A stretch of 64,000 nt of DNA from Sitta carolinensis (lineage: Eukaryota; Chordata; Aves; Passeriformes; Sittidae): NCBI GenBank assembly GCA_032173965.1, contig CM063289.1, positions 30,298,690 through 30,362,689 of the forward strand. Direction: 5' to 3'. Shown piece by piece: positions 50,417-63,639 of this stretch. Both the position numbers and the translations under genes were made by a program. Positions within the stretch are counted from its first letter, which is position 1. Each line of letters starts with the position of its first letter. The notes below the pieces were generated by a model. It did not search any database, was not told where the DNA came from, and worked only from the letters and a program-made list of their open reading frames with translations.

Positions 50417-50959
50417 CCCCACTGGTTCACGAAGCTCGTTCCTGTCCATCCCTTTAAATTCTGATTTTTGGGCAACAGCTTCTCCACTCGGAGGCAGAAC
50501 GAATCGCCTGACACGGAGCGAAGTGGATCCAGCAGCTCAGAAATGTTCGCCAGCTGAAAGATGAGCATCCTGAACTCCCGGCGCTCGTTGTGGCTCTGAG
50601 ATAAAGAGGGAAGAGCTCAGCTGTGCATTTCAACATCGCAACAAACCCCGCACCCAAGAACTGCGCACCCTTTTTTCAGGGTGCTGAAGGATAAGGGCCG
50701 GATTTGAGGGGGTTTTTTTTATGTGTGGCACAGACTTTAGAAGAGCAACATTTGCGTAGACAAAGAGCCCAACCCGGGCTGGATGTGCCTGGGGGGGAAA
50801 TGCCCGCTGGAACCGCACCGCAGCAATCACCACCGTTACAATAAAGGGGATTTTTTCTTGGAAGAACGATTCTGTGGGATTTACCAGCTCCGCCGTTTCA
50901 GCCGATTTGGTGTTTTTCGAGCTGTGCTTGGTCAGTGACGGAGTTTCAGGAGGGCTGGG
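50417..50959 (-). CDS. Unidentified two-exon coding fragment
   Basis: Two minus-strand exons are proposed: 50959-50885 (75 bp) and 50595-50417 (179 bp). The first has a CTCTCTTACAG acceptor and a GTAAAT donor. The second has a CTCAG acceptor and a GTGAGT donor. They join in phase into about 85 open residues that include SLTKHSSKNTKSAETAEL, then HNERREFRMLIFQLANISE and LLDPLRSVSGDSFCLRVEKL. The composition looks like a real helical protein. I cannot name the family, and no further exons were secured in either direction. It could be part of a gene broken by the repeats around it or an intact gene whose other exons I missed. Confidence 0.4.
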
Positions 50960-51285
50960 CTGTAAGAGAGGGGAGCAGACAGGCTGAGGAATTGTGCCCC
51001 CTCACCTCCCCACCCGAGCACCGCGCTCTCCATCCCCTGAGTGGGGTGGAGCAGCTCCCACTTGCACCTGACTCCTGAATTTTCCCGTTATCCAGGGCGT
51101 TCCCAGCCCTACCCTCTGCTCCTTAACCCGGCTCCACCTGCCCGGGGTGCGGTCACTGCCCCGGGGTGATGTGGGATATAAATAATAGAAATAATAGAAA
51201 TTAGATATAAATGAGATATAAATAATAGAAATGAGAAAAAAGGTGGCTGGGTTTGAGGGCAGGTGTCTGCTGAGGAGGGCAGGAA

Positions 51286-51805
51286 TGGAGAATGGAAACC
51301 CCTTCCCTCGGAATTATTGTAATTATGGAATTGAGGGGCTCTCAGGCAAAGAGATGGGATAGGAATTGCAGTTCTTTATTAGGATCAAAATGCAGTGATG
51401 GCAGCCCAGCCCTGGCAGTCAGAATCCCCCCTGCCCCCGTGGGTGCTGTCGGGCAGAGCCATCCCAGGGCTGCAGCTCCTGCAGGGCACAGGGGGCTCTG
51501 CTGGGCAGGGGGCTGCAGGGAGGGGCACATTCCCTCTGCAGCTCCAGGGGCAGCCCTGGGCCTGGCCTTCCTCTGGGAATCCCTGGAAAGGCTGCCCCGG
51601 GCTGCCAAAGCCCAGCTGGTATCCAGGCAGCAATGCTGGGCTCCTCCAATGAGGGGATTTTGTGATGGGATTTTCTCAGCCCTGCAGGGAGACTCGGTGG
51701 CCCCTGAGCAGAAGATCTCTGCCTGGACAGGGCTGGGTCCTGGAAGGGATAAAGAAAAACTGTCCCAGCTGGATTTTAACAGCTGCCCCTGCCAGAGGAT
51801 CAGCA
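51286..51805 (-). mobile_element. Solo LTR-like element, copy 2
   Basis: This is the near-identical partner of 7,777-8,295 in the same orientation, with the same minus-strand AATAAA and TGCCTGAGAGCCCC arrangement. No retroviral coding sequence lies between the two copies, so they are best read as independent solo LTRs. Confidence 0.6.
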
Positions 51806-51809
51806 CCCT

Positions 51810-54800
51810 CACCCCCAGCCCAATTCCAGCAGGTGATCACAGAATCCTCACTGCACATCCTGCACTGCAGCCCCACACAAAGGGAATTCTCCTGGCAGAG
51901 CCCTCGGAGGAGAGATCCCCACAGTGCAAATCCAAAAATACTCTGTAATTCCCTCACTGCCCTTAGTTCTGTTCCTCTCATTCAAATTTCTGAGTAGCTC
52001 TTCTACAGTGTTTTATACAACCACATGAATGTGCAGCTGGTTTGTAAAATCATAAAGAAAAAGCTTGAAGTCATGAATAAGCCAACAATTTTTATGGCTG
52101 TAAATCCCTTAACCTTGTAGGCATTGAATTTATCTGCCTTTTATTGCTGGAAGGGTGTAAATACCTATCAAAGTGTAAATTTTGAGCTGAATAAATACAT
52201 TGAGGAGGAATGTTTGGGAAATTTAGTGTAGAAATAATAATCAATTCACAGCCTGCTATTTATTATTATTGAATATAAGAAAAAAATCCTCTCAAGGGGA
52301 GGACTGTGTGTAACAAAACATGGAGCTGTAGTAGGTAGGACACAAATATTAATTTATTATAAGCTGGTGTGCACAAAGAGCACTTTGCAAGAGAAAATTC
52401 ACGAGGTGTTCAGCCTATTCCAACAATTAAAATGTGTGTGAAGCTGTGTGATCTTTGGCTACTCAGAAATCCTGAGCTTGGCTTATTTGGGTTGGTTTCA
52501 AAGTCTTGCAGGGATGTTTAATCTATAATTAACAAGCCCTGCTCGCAGCCATCCTGGTGGATGGAGCTTTGCTGAAAAACTGGATTATTTTTCGTGGGGA
52601 TCCAAAGGTGCTGAGCACAAAAATGATGGAAAATGTGGATTTGAGCTGCTCTACCTGAGGATCTGAGCTCCGGGTCTGAACCCCTGGCTGCAGGGACAGA
52701 CAGGAGCAGTCCTGCTTTCAAACAGCCCTAATTAATCCTAATTAATCTCTAAATGAGAGCCCTTTTGCTTTGCCTTTGGTTTATTATTTCTGCCCTGGGC
52801 CAGGGTTTTATGTACTGCGTCCAGAGATGTTAATTAACTTGGGCTTCCCCCCTCCAGTCATTTGGCTTAAGATTTAATTAGATAGTGGAAGTTAAGAGTG
52901 GTGTAGGGAAGAGGTTCAGCTGAGGTTGCTTTTTGCTGGCTTGGAGGGATATTAAAGCTGAATATTCCCTTCCTTCTGGGATCCTGCCCCTTGCATCTAC
53001 CTGCATCAAACAGGAGGAAATGCCCTGGATATTTATCCACAGTTATGAATCATTTTAGGTTTTATATGTTCGTTATATTTATTTTATTTAATTTTTTTAT
53101 ATTTATACTACAATTTCATATTTTAAAAGCTGTTATTTGGATATTTTAGGGACTTCTCAGAGCTTGCAGCTGTCCTTGCCTGTGCTGAGGTTTTTTTAGA
53201 AAGTTCAGGATGGAGTGAAAAGCTGGAAATATCTCAATTATCCATCCAGGAAGTCTGAGGCATCTTTTGACTTTCCAAGGGAAAAAAAAAAAAAAAAATA
53301 GAGGGATACCAGCCAACTCCATGGGGATTAATCAGATTTTTTTCCTGGGAGCTGGGATAAATAGGATGTGACTCTGGCATCGTGTGACATCCACGCTTGG
53401 GATCATTTTTAGAAGGGAAGGTGCAAATTGTGGTAGCAACAAATGAAAGTTTGCTCTGATTATTTAATAGCTGCACTCAGGATGCAGAGAGCTTTGCTCT
53501 GTGGTGGTACTTTAGAAAATTTGCCTTGAAGGTGTCTGGCATGGGTTTCCAGGATTCAATGGCAACACTCCTGTACTTTTAGGAAAAATTGATTTTTTTT
53601 TTTCCCTCTGCCCCAGGCCTTTGACTGCTCCTTCAGGTGGCCACGTTTTCTCCCCGTCCCCAAAGGCAGAAAATTAAGGATAAATTAAAAATAAATTAAA
53701 AATAAATTAAAAATAACCCCCAAACAACCCCTGAGCAGTTTGGGCTGCAGCTGGAGCCTTTTGTGCTGCTGCTGCTCCAGCTGTGCCCAGCTCCCTCACA
53801 AACCCCTTCAGCAGCTCCAGAATTCCCCAAAAGTGGAGCAGCTGCTGCTCCACTCCAGCCTGATCTCCCTTGCCCTCCTCTCAGCTCGTTCACTGCAAAC
53901 ATTTTGTCTCGAAATCGTTCATTTGTGGATCCATTTAAATTTATTTTTAAATAAATTTAAATTTAAATTCATTTAAATGCTCCGCAGGGCAGCAATTGGG
54001 AGCCCCCTGCTCCAGGGCTGGGCTCACCCTGGAATTGAGAGGAGCTGCTGGAAGGGGAGAGCTCCCAGGGCTTGGGTTTTCCAGGGAGGGAATGGGAATT
54101 TTGTGCCTCCTCCCAGGCTTTAGTCTGGCTGGCTTTGGGGTTTCCCTTGTGCTCTGCCAGTCCCTGGGCTGCAGATGTTCCTGGAGTGGAGGGTGGCAGC
54201 TGCCAGGAATGCTGAGCACCAGGAATGCTGGCAGGGAGGAAATGCAACTGAAGAGTTACTGAGAGGTTTTTTTTTCAGGATTTTCCTAGATTTCCTCCTT
54301 TCCCTAAAGGGCTCCAGCTGGAGGGAGCAGGTTTTGCATTCACACAACTTTTAGGATGTTCCTGCTGCTGCCTCCACTGCTGTTCCATGGCTGAGGCTGC
54401 ATTGTTGGGGAAAAATAAAATGGAAATTCAGTTTTCTCTTGAGCTACTCAAAAGGCTTGGAAGGTCCAAACAGCTTGGAAAAGCAGGAGGAGACTGGAAA
54501 CACGGGGCACTTTGTTCTTGGGAAGAGTCCATGGTCTTTTCAAATGCTGCAGATTCCTGCAGATGTCTGGGGAGTTTAATTTTCTAATTGCTTCTCTCAT
54601 TCCCTGGCTGTGAGCTGTGCATCCCATCCTGTCCGTGGAATGCAATTTGAGGGAAAACTTTGGGAATATTCTGGTTTTACCCTGCTGCCTGGGACAAGGG
54701 GACCAAACTCCAAACTGACTGGGGCTTTAGAAAGGAGGGAGAGGACAGAGAGTGCCAGGACACAGAGGGAGAGATGGGCTGGGGAGGGAATTCCCAGAGG
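51810..54800. other. Gene-poor region, no supported feature
   Basis: The region is AT-rich with poly-T and poly-A runs (for example 53281-53299) and short TAAATTAAAAA repeats near 53680-53715. No exon or element could be assigned. Confidence 0.5.
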
Positions 54801-54809
54801 GAAATCTGG

Positions 54810-54935
54810 GGCTGCCCTGGATCCCTGCAGTATCCCAGGCCAGGCTGGGAGCAGCCTGGGAACAGTGGGAGGGGTCCCTGCCATGGATGGGATTTAAGGT
54901 CCCAACCCAGTGTGGAATTCTGCATCCCTAAGGGC
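54810..54935 (+). mobile_element. CR1 LINE 3' fragment
   Basis: CR1-like 3' sequence: GGATCCCTGCAGTATCCCAG, then CAGTGGGAGGGGTCCCTGCC and a degraded tail. Confidence 0.7.
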
Positions 54936-55189
54936 ACAGCCCATCCCTGCTCCAGCCTCACAATTCCCTGGGCTTGGTTTGGCAAGTGGGGCAAATTCCC
55001 CCTTTCCCCAAACCCCCCGAGATTTGCAGGATATCCACGGGTCAGAATCCATGGGTTAGAATTCCAGGTTCTTCCTCCTGGAGAGGGAGGATTGGAAGAG
55101 CTCCAGGGCAAGGGAGAGCAGGCACAGTGTGGGAACCCAGGATGTGTCTGACAGTCCTGGGGGATCCCAGCTCCACCCAGGGGCTCCAG

Positions 55190-55445
55190 AGCCCTGGCAG
55201 GGGGGCACAGACCCTGGCAGGGGGGGCACAGACCCTGGCAGGGGGGGCACAGACCCTGGCAGGGGGGCACAGACCCTGGCAGGGGGGGCACAGACCCTGG
55301 CATTGGGGGCACAGACCCTGGCAGGGGGGCACAGACCCTGGCATTGGGGTCACAGACCCTGGCATTGGGGTCACAGACCCTGGCAGGGGGGGCACAGACC
55401 CTGGCAGGGGGGCACAGACCCTGGCAGGGGGGCACAGACCCCAAG
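55190..55445. repeat. 20-bp minisatellite
   Basis: About 12-13 copies of GCACAGACCCTGGCAGGGGG, some with GGCATTGGGG instead. It gives rise to long open frames on both strands that are not genes. Confidence 0.95.
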
Positions 55446-55939
55446 GACTCCTGGACTTTGAGTTTGATCCATGGAACAAATTAAACCTTTGGATGAAGAA
55501 CTAAAGGTCACCAAAGTTTCGCTGGCATGTAGTAGTGGTTGTAGAGTGAAAAGGGAAATTTTGGGGATTTTTCCCCTGGGGGCTCAGGGGGTGAGATGGA
55601 GGGACTTGGGCCCTGTCCTGTCCTCCTTCCTTCTTCTCCCCAACCCCATCTTCTTGGGGATGGTGGCACTTGGGGATTGGATTGGAGTAGAATGGAACTG
55701 TCTGACACAGGTGACGGGCATTGGATCAGCACTGTAAAGAACTAACAGGGAATTTGTAGCATAAAAATCAGTGGGCAGAGAGTGTGCCTGGGGCTGCCCT
55801 GCTGAACAGACCCGGGCAGACAGAAAATATCTGAGACAAGAAACAATAAAACAACCCTGAGAGCATCAGCTGAACACTCCTGACTCCTTCCACAGCTGGG
55901 TTGGGAGACAGTGGTTTTTATCCATCTGGGGGTCATCCT

Positions 55940-56180
55940 GAGCAGAGGAGACCCCGAGACATGGAGCCACCCGCGATGCTCAGCCTGCGTTGCCGCGGGT
56001 TGGGCACCTGCCGCAGGTGTGCAGCCGCCTTGCCCGGCTCCATCCCAGCCACGCGGTGGTGGTGTTGTCCTCCGAATCCCCAGAAATTCATCCTGGCTGC
56101 GCGGGGCTGACGGCAGATGGTGAGAAACGCTCGGGTTCCGATTTCGTGACATCACTGTGGAGCAGCAGCGCTGCCCCTCC
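55940..56180. other. CpG-rich patch with a consensus splice donor
   Basis: This is an isolated CpG-rich block in AT-rich surroundings. On the plus strand it has an ATG at 55961 and a good donor, GTGAGA, at about 56119. It might be a first exon of an unannotated transcript. No coding similarity was recognised. Confidence 0.25.
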
Positions 56181-57089
56181 AGCTTCCCAAGCTTTGGAAC
56201 CTAAAATGTCCCTGGATTTGGTGTTTTGGTGCTGCCTTATCCCCGTGGGGTAAAATGAGGAATTTTTTTTCTTTCTTTTTCTCCTTTTTTTCCAGGAGAA
56301 CTCAGGAGCTCTTCGAGTCCTTGGGTATCGTTTTATAAAATCCAAGTTGTTTGTGCAAAGCTGGCTTAGGCTGTGTTAGAAGGAATGGATCGTTCCAGAT
56401 TCCTGTTGGCAGGGGTTTAAATCCCAAAAATGCCTTGTCTGGGAGGCTGCCTGCTCAGGGAGATGCTTTGCAGTGGTGCTCAGAGCAGGCAGAGGCTGGA
56501 GCTGCTGCCTGTGATCCCTGAGCCAGGCCAGGTCTCCTTGGCCCAATACCCTGCAGACTCTGGAGTGCTGTGAAATCCTTCCTGGAAGTCTGGGAAGCAG
56601 CCAAAGGCTGTGGGAAGAGGCAATTGAAAGGTCCTTGAGATCCAGGAGTCCTGGGCAGGCTGGGACTGGAGCAGGAGCTCGAGTAGGAATTAAACAAAAA
56701 CCAACCCTAAACTGAACCAGAAGACCTCGAACCACAAAAAGCCCAGCTTGGCTCAGAGAGGCACAAAGAAGGTGTGGGAGGGGTTCCCCAGCTGGCTCGG
56801 GAAGCTGAGGTGTGCTCTGGGCTGGTTTTAGGGCAGGGGATGCTTTTATGGTAAAACCTGACCTTGGAACACTCTGGGTCCTGCTTGGAGATGGAGCTCA
56901 GAGCCACCCTGTGCCCCTCGTGCTGCCCAGCAAGGACAGGGAGCAGCCAGAGCAGCTGTGCCAGGAGACAGAGAGGGCTTTGCTGCCTCCTCTTCCTCAC
57001 CCCGTGGCCCCAGGAAAGGCAATCAAGTGCACTTTAATTACATTTAATTACGTTGCCTGCTGATTCTGCTCCCCGGCACAGGAAGGACA

Positions 57090-57450
57090 TGGAGCTGCTG
57101 GAGCAGCTCCAGGGGATGATCAGAGGGATGGAGCTGGGCTGGGGGGCTCACCTGGGCAGGAGAAGCTCCAGGGAGAGCTCAGAGCCCCTGGAGGGGCTCC
57201 AGGAGAGCTGGGGAGGGGCTGGGGACAGGGGCTGGGGAACAGGGAATGGATCCCACTGCCAGAGGGATGAAGAGATGGGATATGGGGCAGGAATTGTTCC
57301 TGGGAGGGTGGGCAGGGGCTGGGCTGGAATTCCCAGAACCCTGGAGTGCCCAGGCTGGACACTGGGGCTGGGACAGTGGGAGGGGTCCCTGCCCAGGCAG
57401 GGGGGCACTGGGTGGGCTCTGGGGCCCCTCTGAACCCATTCCAGCATTCC
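57090..57450 (+). mobile_element. CR1 LINE 3' fragment, longer
   Basis: It proceeds from GGAGCAGCTCCAGGGGATGA through GGGCTGGGCTGGAATTCCCA to GGGACAGTGGGAGGGGTCCC and the degraded tail. Confidence 0.75.
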
Positions 57451-57459
57451 ACGAGCTCC

Positions 57460-60400
57460 CTGGAACATTCCTGGATCCTGTGTAGCTGCAGAGGAGCCTC
57501 GTGCATGTGGAGCTGTGTAATCCAGTGCTGTGGGATTTAATTTCAGGCTGCATTTCACAGAGGGCAGCTGTGGGGAAGCTCAGGGTGGGGGCAGAGCAGG
57601 CTCTGAGAGCTCCTCTCCCTCAGCCACCTCAGCTCCAGAGCCACTGACCCCGAGGAGGCTTGGAATTCATTGTGTGCACTTCAACTTTGCCAAGTTCTTG
57701 TACTTCGTTTGCTTGTAAGCTACGGACAAAAATGGCAGTAATTTGAATTTTTTCTAGGTCACTGTACACTATTATCAGCTGGTCTCCTTCCTATCAATCT
57801 CCACTATTCAGTCTTTAGCCAACAGATTTTTAAAATAAATATTCCCCGGCTGAAAAGGAGGAGATGCTGTTCTAAAATTGTTAGAGCTCGTTGTTAAAAA
57901 TGACCTTCATGCAAGAGGAGGTTATTCAATTTAAATGGACTTTTTAAAAGTTCTCCATTGCAGCAGAGCAGGTTTTGATTGACTGAGAGACTTGGCCTGG
58001 CCATTAACTGAGGACAGGAAGGAATCCCAGGACTGCTGCTGCAGCTTTAGTGGCAGCTGAGGAGGAGGAGAAGTGTGCAAAATTGGGATTGGGAGCAAGC
58101 TGGAATAATGAGGGAGCCTTGGAAGGAGGAGAAATCCCCCCGGAGGCCAGCACAGCTCAGGCTGTGTTTTATTTTGTTTTATTTCCAATAAATAAATAAT
58201 TTATTATCAATAAATAAAATAATCCCTGTGAGTCAGAGGGTTAAAAGGTTTAGGAATGTGGCCAGCAGGATATAAGCAATACATCATACAGCAAGGGCTA
58301 GCCAAATAGGAGCAATAAAATTCTGAGTAAAACTTAATAAGGGAATTAGAAGAAGGAACCAAGAGTTTAATCATTAATATCTGGGTATAATAGGAACAAA
58401 TAGAGCAAAGACAATTTATCATGTATTTGATTCAGTTATGGGGTTTTAGAAGCAATAGAAATACACCTAGCATTGTAAAAAATCAGAAACCCAAGAAAAG
58501 CACCTGGCTTCTTGATGTTTGAAACCAGGAAAAGAGCCTGGACCATAACCAGGGGTCAGGAACACTTGGAATGGGACAAAGGGATGAGGAAGACCCCGAT
58601 GAGCCCACTGACCCAAACCAAAAAGCCCCCTGACCCAATTAAAAAGGGAACTGCACAGTCACAGTGAACATCCAGCTCATTTTAATGCAGAATGTGGAGG
58701 TGCATGTGTAGAGCCCTTTCAGATGGTTCTGTGAATTTGGGAACCCTTTGGAAATGCAGAGAGACCCGAGGCTTTGGAAATGTGGAGGATTGCTTCCCCT
58801 GTGTCCAGCTGTTAATGAACGTACAAATCCTTCAGCTGCAATTAGCTGAAAGCTTCTTTCACCCCTGGCACCTTCAGGGCATCACCTGGAGCCTGCTGCT
58901 CCCACCTCAGCCCGGGCATCTCCTGCCCCCATAACCCCAGAACTGCAGCCCAGGCTCAGGTGTGCCTGTGGTAACAAATGACACGTTCCTCATTTAGAAA
59001 ATCCTGACTCCAATCCTTTATTCTAACAACTGACCCCTTTTTATGCCTTCTTATACACCATTCCTCCAATCCTTTATTCCAACAACTGACCCCTTTTTAT
59101 ACCTTTTTATACAAATGAGTCTTGGGGCTGCTGGGGATAAAACCAGCACTGGGAGAGAAAAGCAACAATGGGAAGGGTTCCACTGATTGAGGAATGGAAA
59201 AAAGAGATTTGCCTTCACAGACAAACTGTGGGTTTGCTGAGAAATGGGATTGGATGTTGGAAGGTGAAAGAAACAATGGGGAGAGTCCATCAATTCCATA
59301 AGGATGAACAATTGAAGGGAGGGTTATCCATGAGAGGGGAATCTCAGGGGTCAGGGGTTCAGGGCAGGCTGTGCCTCTGCAGGGGGGAAAGAGAGAGGGA
59401 AATGGGGCTGGGAAAGGGGGATAAAAAGGAGGAAAAATCCTCCAAAAATGGGAGAAACCCCATGGGCTCTGCCTTTACTGCAGTCAGGTCCAAGGGCTCC
59501 TCTGTCTCCTTTTGGGACACAAACTCTGGGGTCTGGGGATTCATTTTCCTGACAGTGATGAAATAACAAACGTTTCCTCCGGAGAGCTCCTCCAGCAGAG
59601 CCAGTGCTCGGCGCTGAGCAATCTCCCTGACAGGAAATACAACCAGCCCCAGCCAGAATTAGCTCGGATCCATTCTTTACAGCCAATTTGAGTCTTTTTT
59701 TCCCCTGATAACGCACTTGCAACACCTCTAATTTTAGCCTGGCTGCGTTCTCAGCGGAGCAGTGCCAGGAGGGTGTAGTAGAGCTCTGCTGGGAACGTGA
59801 CTGAGCAGAGGGAAATGTGCCCAGCTCCCAGCAGATCCCAGGGCAGGGGGCTTGGCAGTGCCCCCCGTGTGGGGTCTGGGCTCCGTGGGCTGCTTGTCCA
59901 TGCTTTGGGTGGGAGGGTGGATCTGCTGCAAGCTCTGCAGGGCGATCCAGGTTCTGATAATACATCTTTGCATAATATATGAATCTAAAACTCCTATATT
60001 TAGAGTCTAAACCTCATCTATTCAGAGTCTAAAACTCAATATATTTAGACTTCTTAGCATGAAGTCCCATGTGTGGTGACCATGCTGCCATACCTAAACT
60101 CCAGGATGGAGTAGGAATCCAGCAGTGTGGAACCAACTTGGCTGAGAGTCAGAATCCCTTTGTGCTGGGAATTCTCATGGTGAGGAATACACATGAAGAT
60201 TTACATGGGCGTCGTAGAATTTCTCAACCAAACATCTGAGATGAAGAAAAGTATTTCTAGCATGACTGCAGCAACTTACCCAGTTCTTAAGTTATTCTGA
60301 GTTTCAGGTTGACCAGCTGAGCCCAGGTCTATCAGGGATCAGCAGGGCCAAGGGCTGGCTCCTGCATTTGGGTGACAACAACCCCTGGAATGCTCCAGGC

Positions 60401-62000
60401 TGGGAAAGGGCCTGGGCAAGCTCCAGGCTTCACTGCTGGCTGTTTAAAAATGGGCACAGAGAAAATTGGGTCTAAACTCAGGACTGGAATATTTGAGGAT
60501 TTCAGCAATCCCTCGGTTCGAGCTTGGCGTTGGGCTCGGATCCAGCTCGTTTAAACATATTGAAAACAAACCAAAATAAATGTTGCTGGGAGCTTCTGAT
60601 GGCACTTTCATGATAATAATGATAAATGCAATTAATGTCATTTGCTTTCTTAAATAAGGACTCCTTGAGAGTTCTGGCAGGGGCTGAGACAAGCAGGCCT
60701 GTGCCCAAGGGATCTCCCAGCTCTCCAACCTCCCCTTTGTCATCTGCTGGTTGAAATTATCAGGGAGTTATTTTGATAAGAGTTTGGAGAGCTGTGAGGT
60801 TTAAACTGCCAAGAGGAGCACTGGGGCCTTACCAGTAAATGGATCTGAAATCGATTTAAACTGATATTTAATTCGGGGCTAAGCCTCAGCCACAGCTTTG
60901 GGGGTAACTTTTATAAGGCTTTTTTGGTAACTTTTATAAAATGGCAAAAACTTTGTGCAGTTCAGTGAAATTCCTGCTGAGATCCCTGCTGGAACAGGGA
61001 TAATTTGCATCCTTTAGGAGTCTTGGTGTGGGGAACCACAAACTGCTCCCCAAACCCTGCTGCATTAAATACTGGTGCTCAGGGTTCTGTCCTACAAGGC
61101 AATTTTAACCTGAGAAATACAAAAAGCTGACAGTGGGTTTGGATAGTGGAGCTCAACTGCTCTTTGCTTGACAAATCTAAAGCCAAGGTGTGGTAATTTG
61201 TGGAATTAAACCCGCCATAAAAGTACAGAATAAAAGGAAAAGGAGCATTTCATTAGTTTTTGCTCACTTTCAAAGCCGTATTTATTTTTATTTTCTTTCC
61301 TGACTGAAATTCCCCCTGAGTTCCAGGGGTGTGAGTGGTAGCTCTGGTAATTACACACTCCCTGTCACACAGGTCTGTTACCTGACCACATTAAAGCCTC
61401 CCCAAATTCCCCTGGACAAGAGCATTGCCAGGTTTAAAAACCAAGTTTTTTTTTTAAAAAATAAAGGATTCCTCAGGCTCTGGGGCTCAATTCCATGGTG
61501 CTGTGCTGTTGTCTGTCAAGCATTCATGCAATTAAGGGAAAATCTCTCCCAACGTTTCCATGGTGCTGGAGCACTCCAGGAGAGCAGGCAGCCCACACAG
61601 GAGCCAGCAGCAAGGAAATATTAATTGAGCACCAGCACATGTTCAATAATCTCCACTCTCCATCCAGGTCTGAGCCACTCAGTCCCTGGGAGGGAGGAGG
61701 GACCCAGGGCACAGCCAGGCTTTAGCCAAGGGGGAAATGGAGTGTGCAGTTCAGGCTTTAAGGTATTTTTAAGTTTAAACTGCTTAATTATGAGTTGTTA
61801 ATTGATTTGGTTTTATTTTTAGGTTAATAACTAACTACTTATGATCTGCACTGTGGGTTTTTTTTTTTTACTAAAGCACTATACATTTTAATAATAAACA
61901 TCCAATGCTAGGGTGTAGGGTGTGCATCCAGGGAAACCCAAGGGAAAAGGGATTTTGGGATGTGCATCAAGCAGGGAATGATGAATTCACTGCAGGGCCC
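57460..62000. other. Gene-poor region, no supported gene
   Basis: Open frames here are short and show no recognisable family. A short direct duplication of the ATCCTTTATTC...ACCCCTTTTTAT type lies at about 59010-59105. Nothing else can be supported. Confidence 0.45.
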
Positions 62001-62004
62001 TGAG

Positions 62005-62095
62005 ACTGTGGGATCCTGGAATGGTTTGGGTGGGAAGGGACCTTAAAGCTCATCCCATCCCACTGTTCCAGAGCAGGGACCCCTGTATGTGTGTA
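62005..62095 (-). mobile_element. CR1 LINE 3' fragment, reverse
   Basis: Plus-strand GATCCTGGAATGGTTTGGGT then GGGACCTTAAAGCTCATCCC, the reverse of a CR1 3' terminus. Confidence 0.75.
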
Positions 62096-62227
62096 TGTAT
62101 TCATCAAATTCCACCTATTGTACATTCGATTATAGGTAAAAAAAAAAAAATCAAACTTATTGTTGCAATAATTATTCCTAGCTTCAGGTCTCGAAAATAC
62201 GTCAAATGTTTTAATTCAGTGTTGTGC

Positions 62228-62679
62228 TTACAGCACACCTCCTCCCTTGACATCAACTGTATCACTCTGAGTAGGTTTGCTGGGAGCAGAACTGTTCTCT
62301 GTACCAGTACCATGCTGCTGTGCTTGGAGAAGGAACAAACCAGTGTAACAGAGCTCAGCTATGATATACTGGCTGATGGAGTCACTGACAGTCACGAGCT
62401 GCTGAGACCATTCCTCATCTGTGTACCCAGCTCCCAGCTCCACAGGGACTCGACAGAAATAGTCCACGCTGGAATAAAGAAAGTTCTGTTACCTTCTGTA
62501 CTGCTCTTACTGATTCCGAATGTTAGGCAATCAATCCAAATTAGTCCTGCTAGGTAATAAAATTCTACTAGCCTGAGTTTCTCCTGCCTAAACCCAACCA
62601 ACCAAAAAAAAAAAAAAGGCAGGAGAATGCAAGCAACAAGGAAATCAGCAGGCAGGTTTGTCTGTATGTGACCCCACAA
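62228..62679 (-). other. Unexplained minus-strand open frames
   Basis: Two overlapping frames, 62467-62228 and 62679-62392, are open for 79 and 95 codons. The first has a protein-like composition, including EEWSQQLVTVSDSISQYIIA. No family was recognised. A decayed mobile-element protein is one possibility. Confidence 0.25.
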
Positions 62680-63639
62680 CTGTCTCTTTTGTTTTGGTTT
62701 AAAAGCCTGTTTGCCTCAGTAGTTTCCTTCCAAACTAAGAAGATTTAAGCTGTCTCTTGGCAAGGGATGGCAGATCTTTTTGCTGACTGCTTCCACAGTT
62801 GATAAAATGTTGTATCTTTTACTCAGTAACATTAGATCAACTCTCTGTCAGTGTCTATACAGGTGCCAATAATACATATTCCAACTATAGCCAGATGGAT
62901 TAGTTTGATGGGTGAAATACAGCTCTCCATGGACAAGGGTATTAATTAAACTGAGAAGTTAATTCTTTAAAGCGTCTAAAGTTAATCAGCGAAATACCTT
63001 CCCTCAAAAATGAATAAAATATCTACAATTTTATTACAAGCGTGTCCACTTTATTTTACATGCTTATCATGCTGGCCTGTCTATTGCCTGTCTTCTGACT
63101 GCCTTTCACTTGGCACCTTAAATTCCTCTTGTGACAGTGTGATTTTAGCACCTTCATTCAGTATTTTCTCCTTAACTGCTAAATGTTAATACATGCTGCT
63201 GTAGGAGAAAGTATTTAAGCATCAAGGAGATTTTCTTGTTAGACCCCTGTGTTCATTATTTGCAATTTAGGATGCTAGCAAGTGTAGCAGTCTGTGGAGT
63301 GTCCACTTTTATAACCATTTACGTTAACTTCTATTTGCATTTAAGTTGGTTAATACAATTCTCATCATATAATAGATTTTGTAGTTTAAATAAAAGTAGT
63401 ATTTTTATGAGTTTCACTGCGGAGATTAGTATTTTCTTTCTGGAATTTCAAATAACACCAAGGTCTGAATAAGTAATCTCCAGCACAGCAATGAGGCATT
63501 GAGGCCAGGATGAGCTTTATCAGTATTGCTTCTGGTGATTTTAGTTTTTGAGTATTCACAGAGGCTCAATTTTATTCTGTAAGCATACACTGGGAGAGTT
63601 ATTTCCAGTCAGCTTCGGTGCAATAATTCTGATACACCA

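Noticed and set aside
55042..55479. Proline-rich and glycine-rich open frames
   Set aside because: They are caused by the 20-bp minisatellite.
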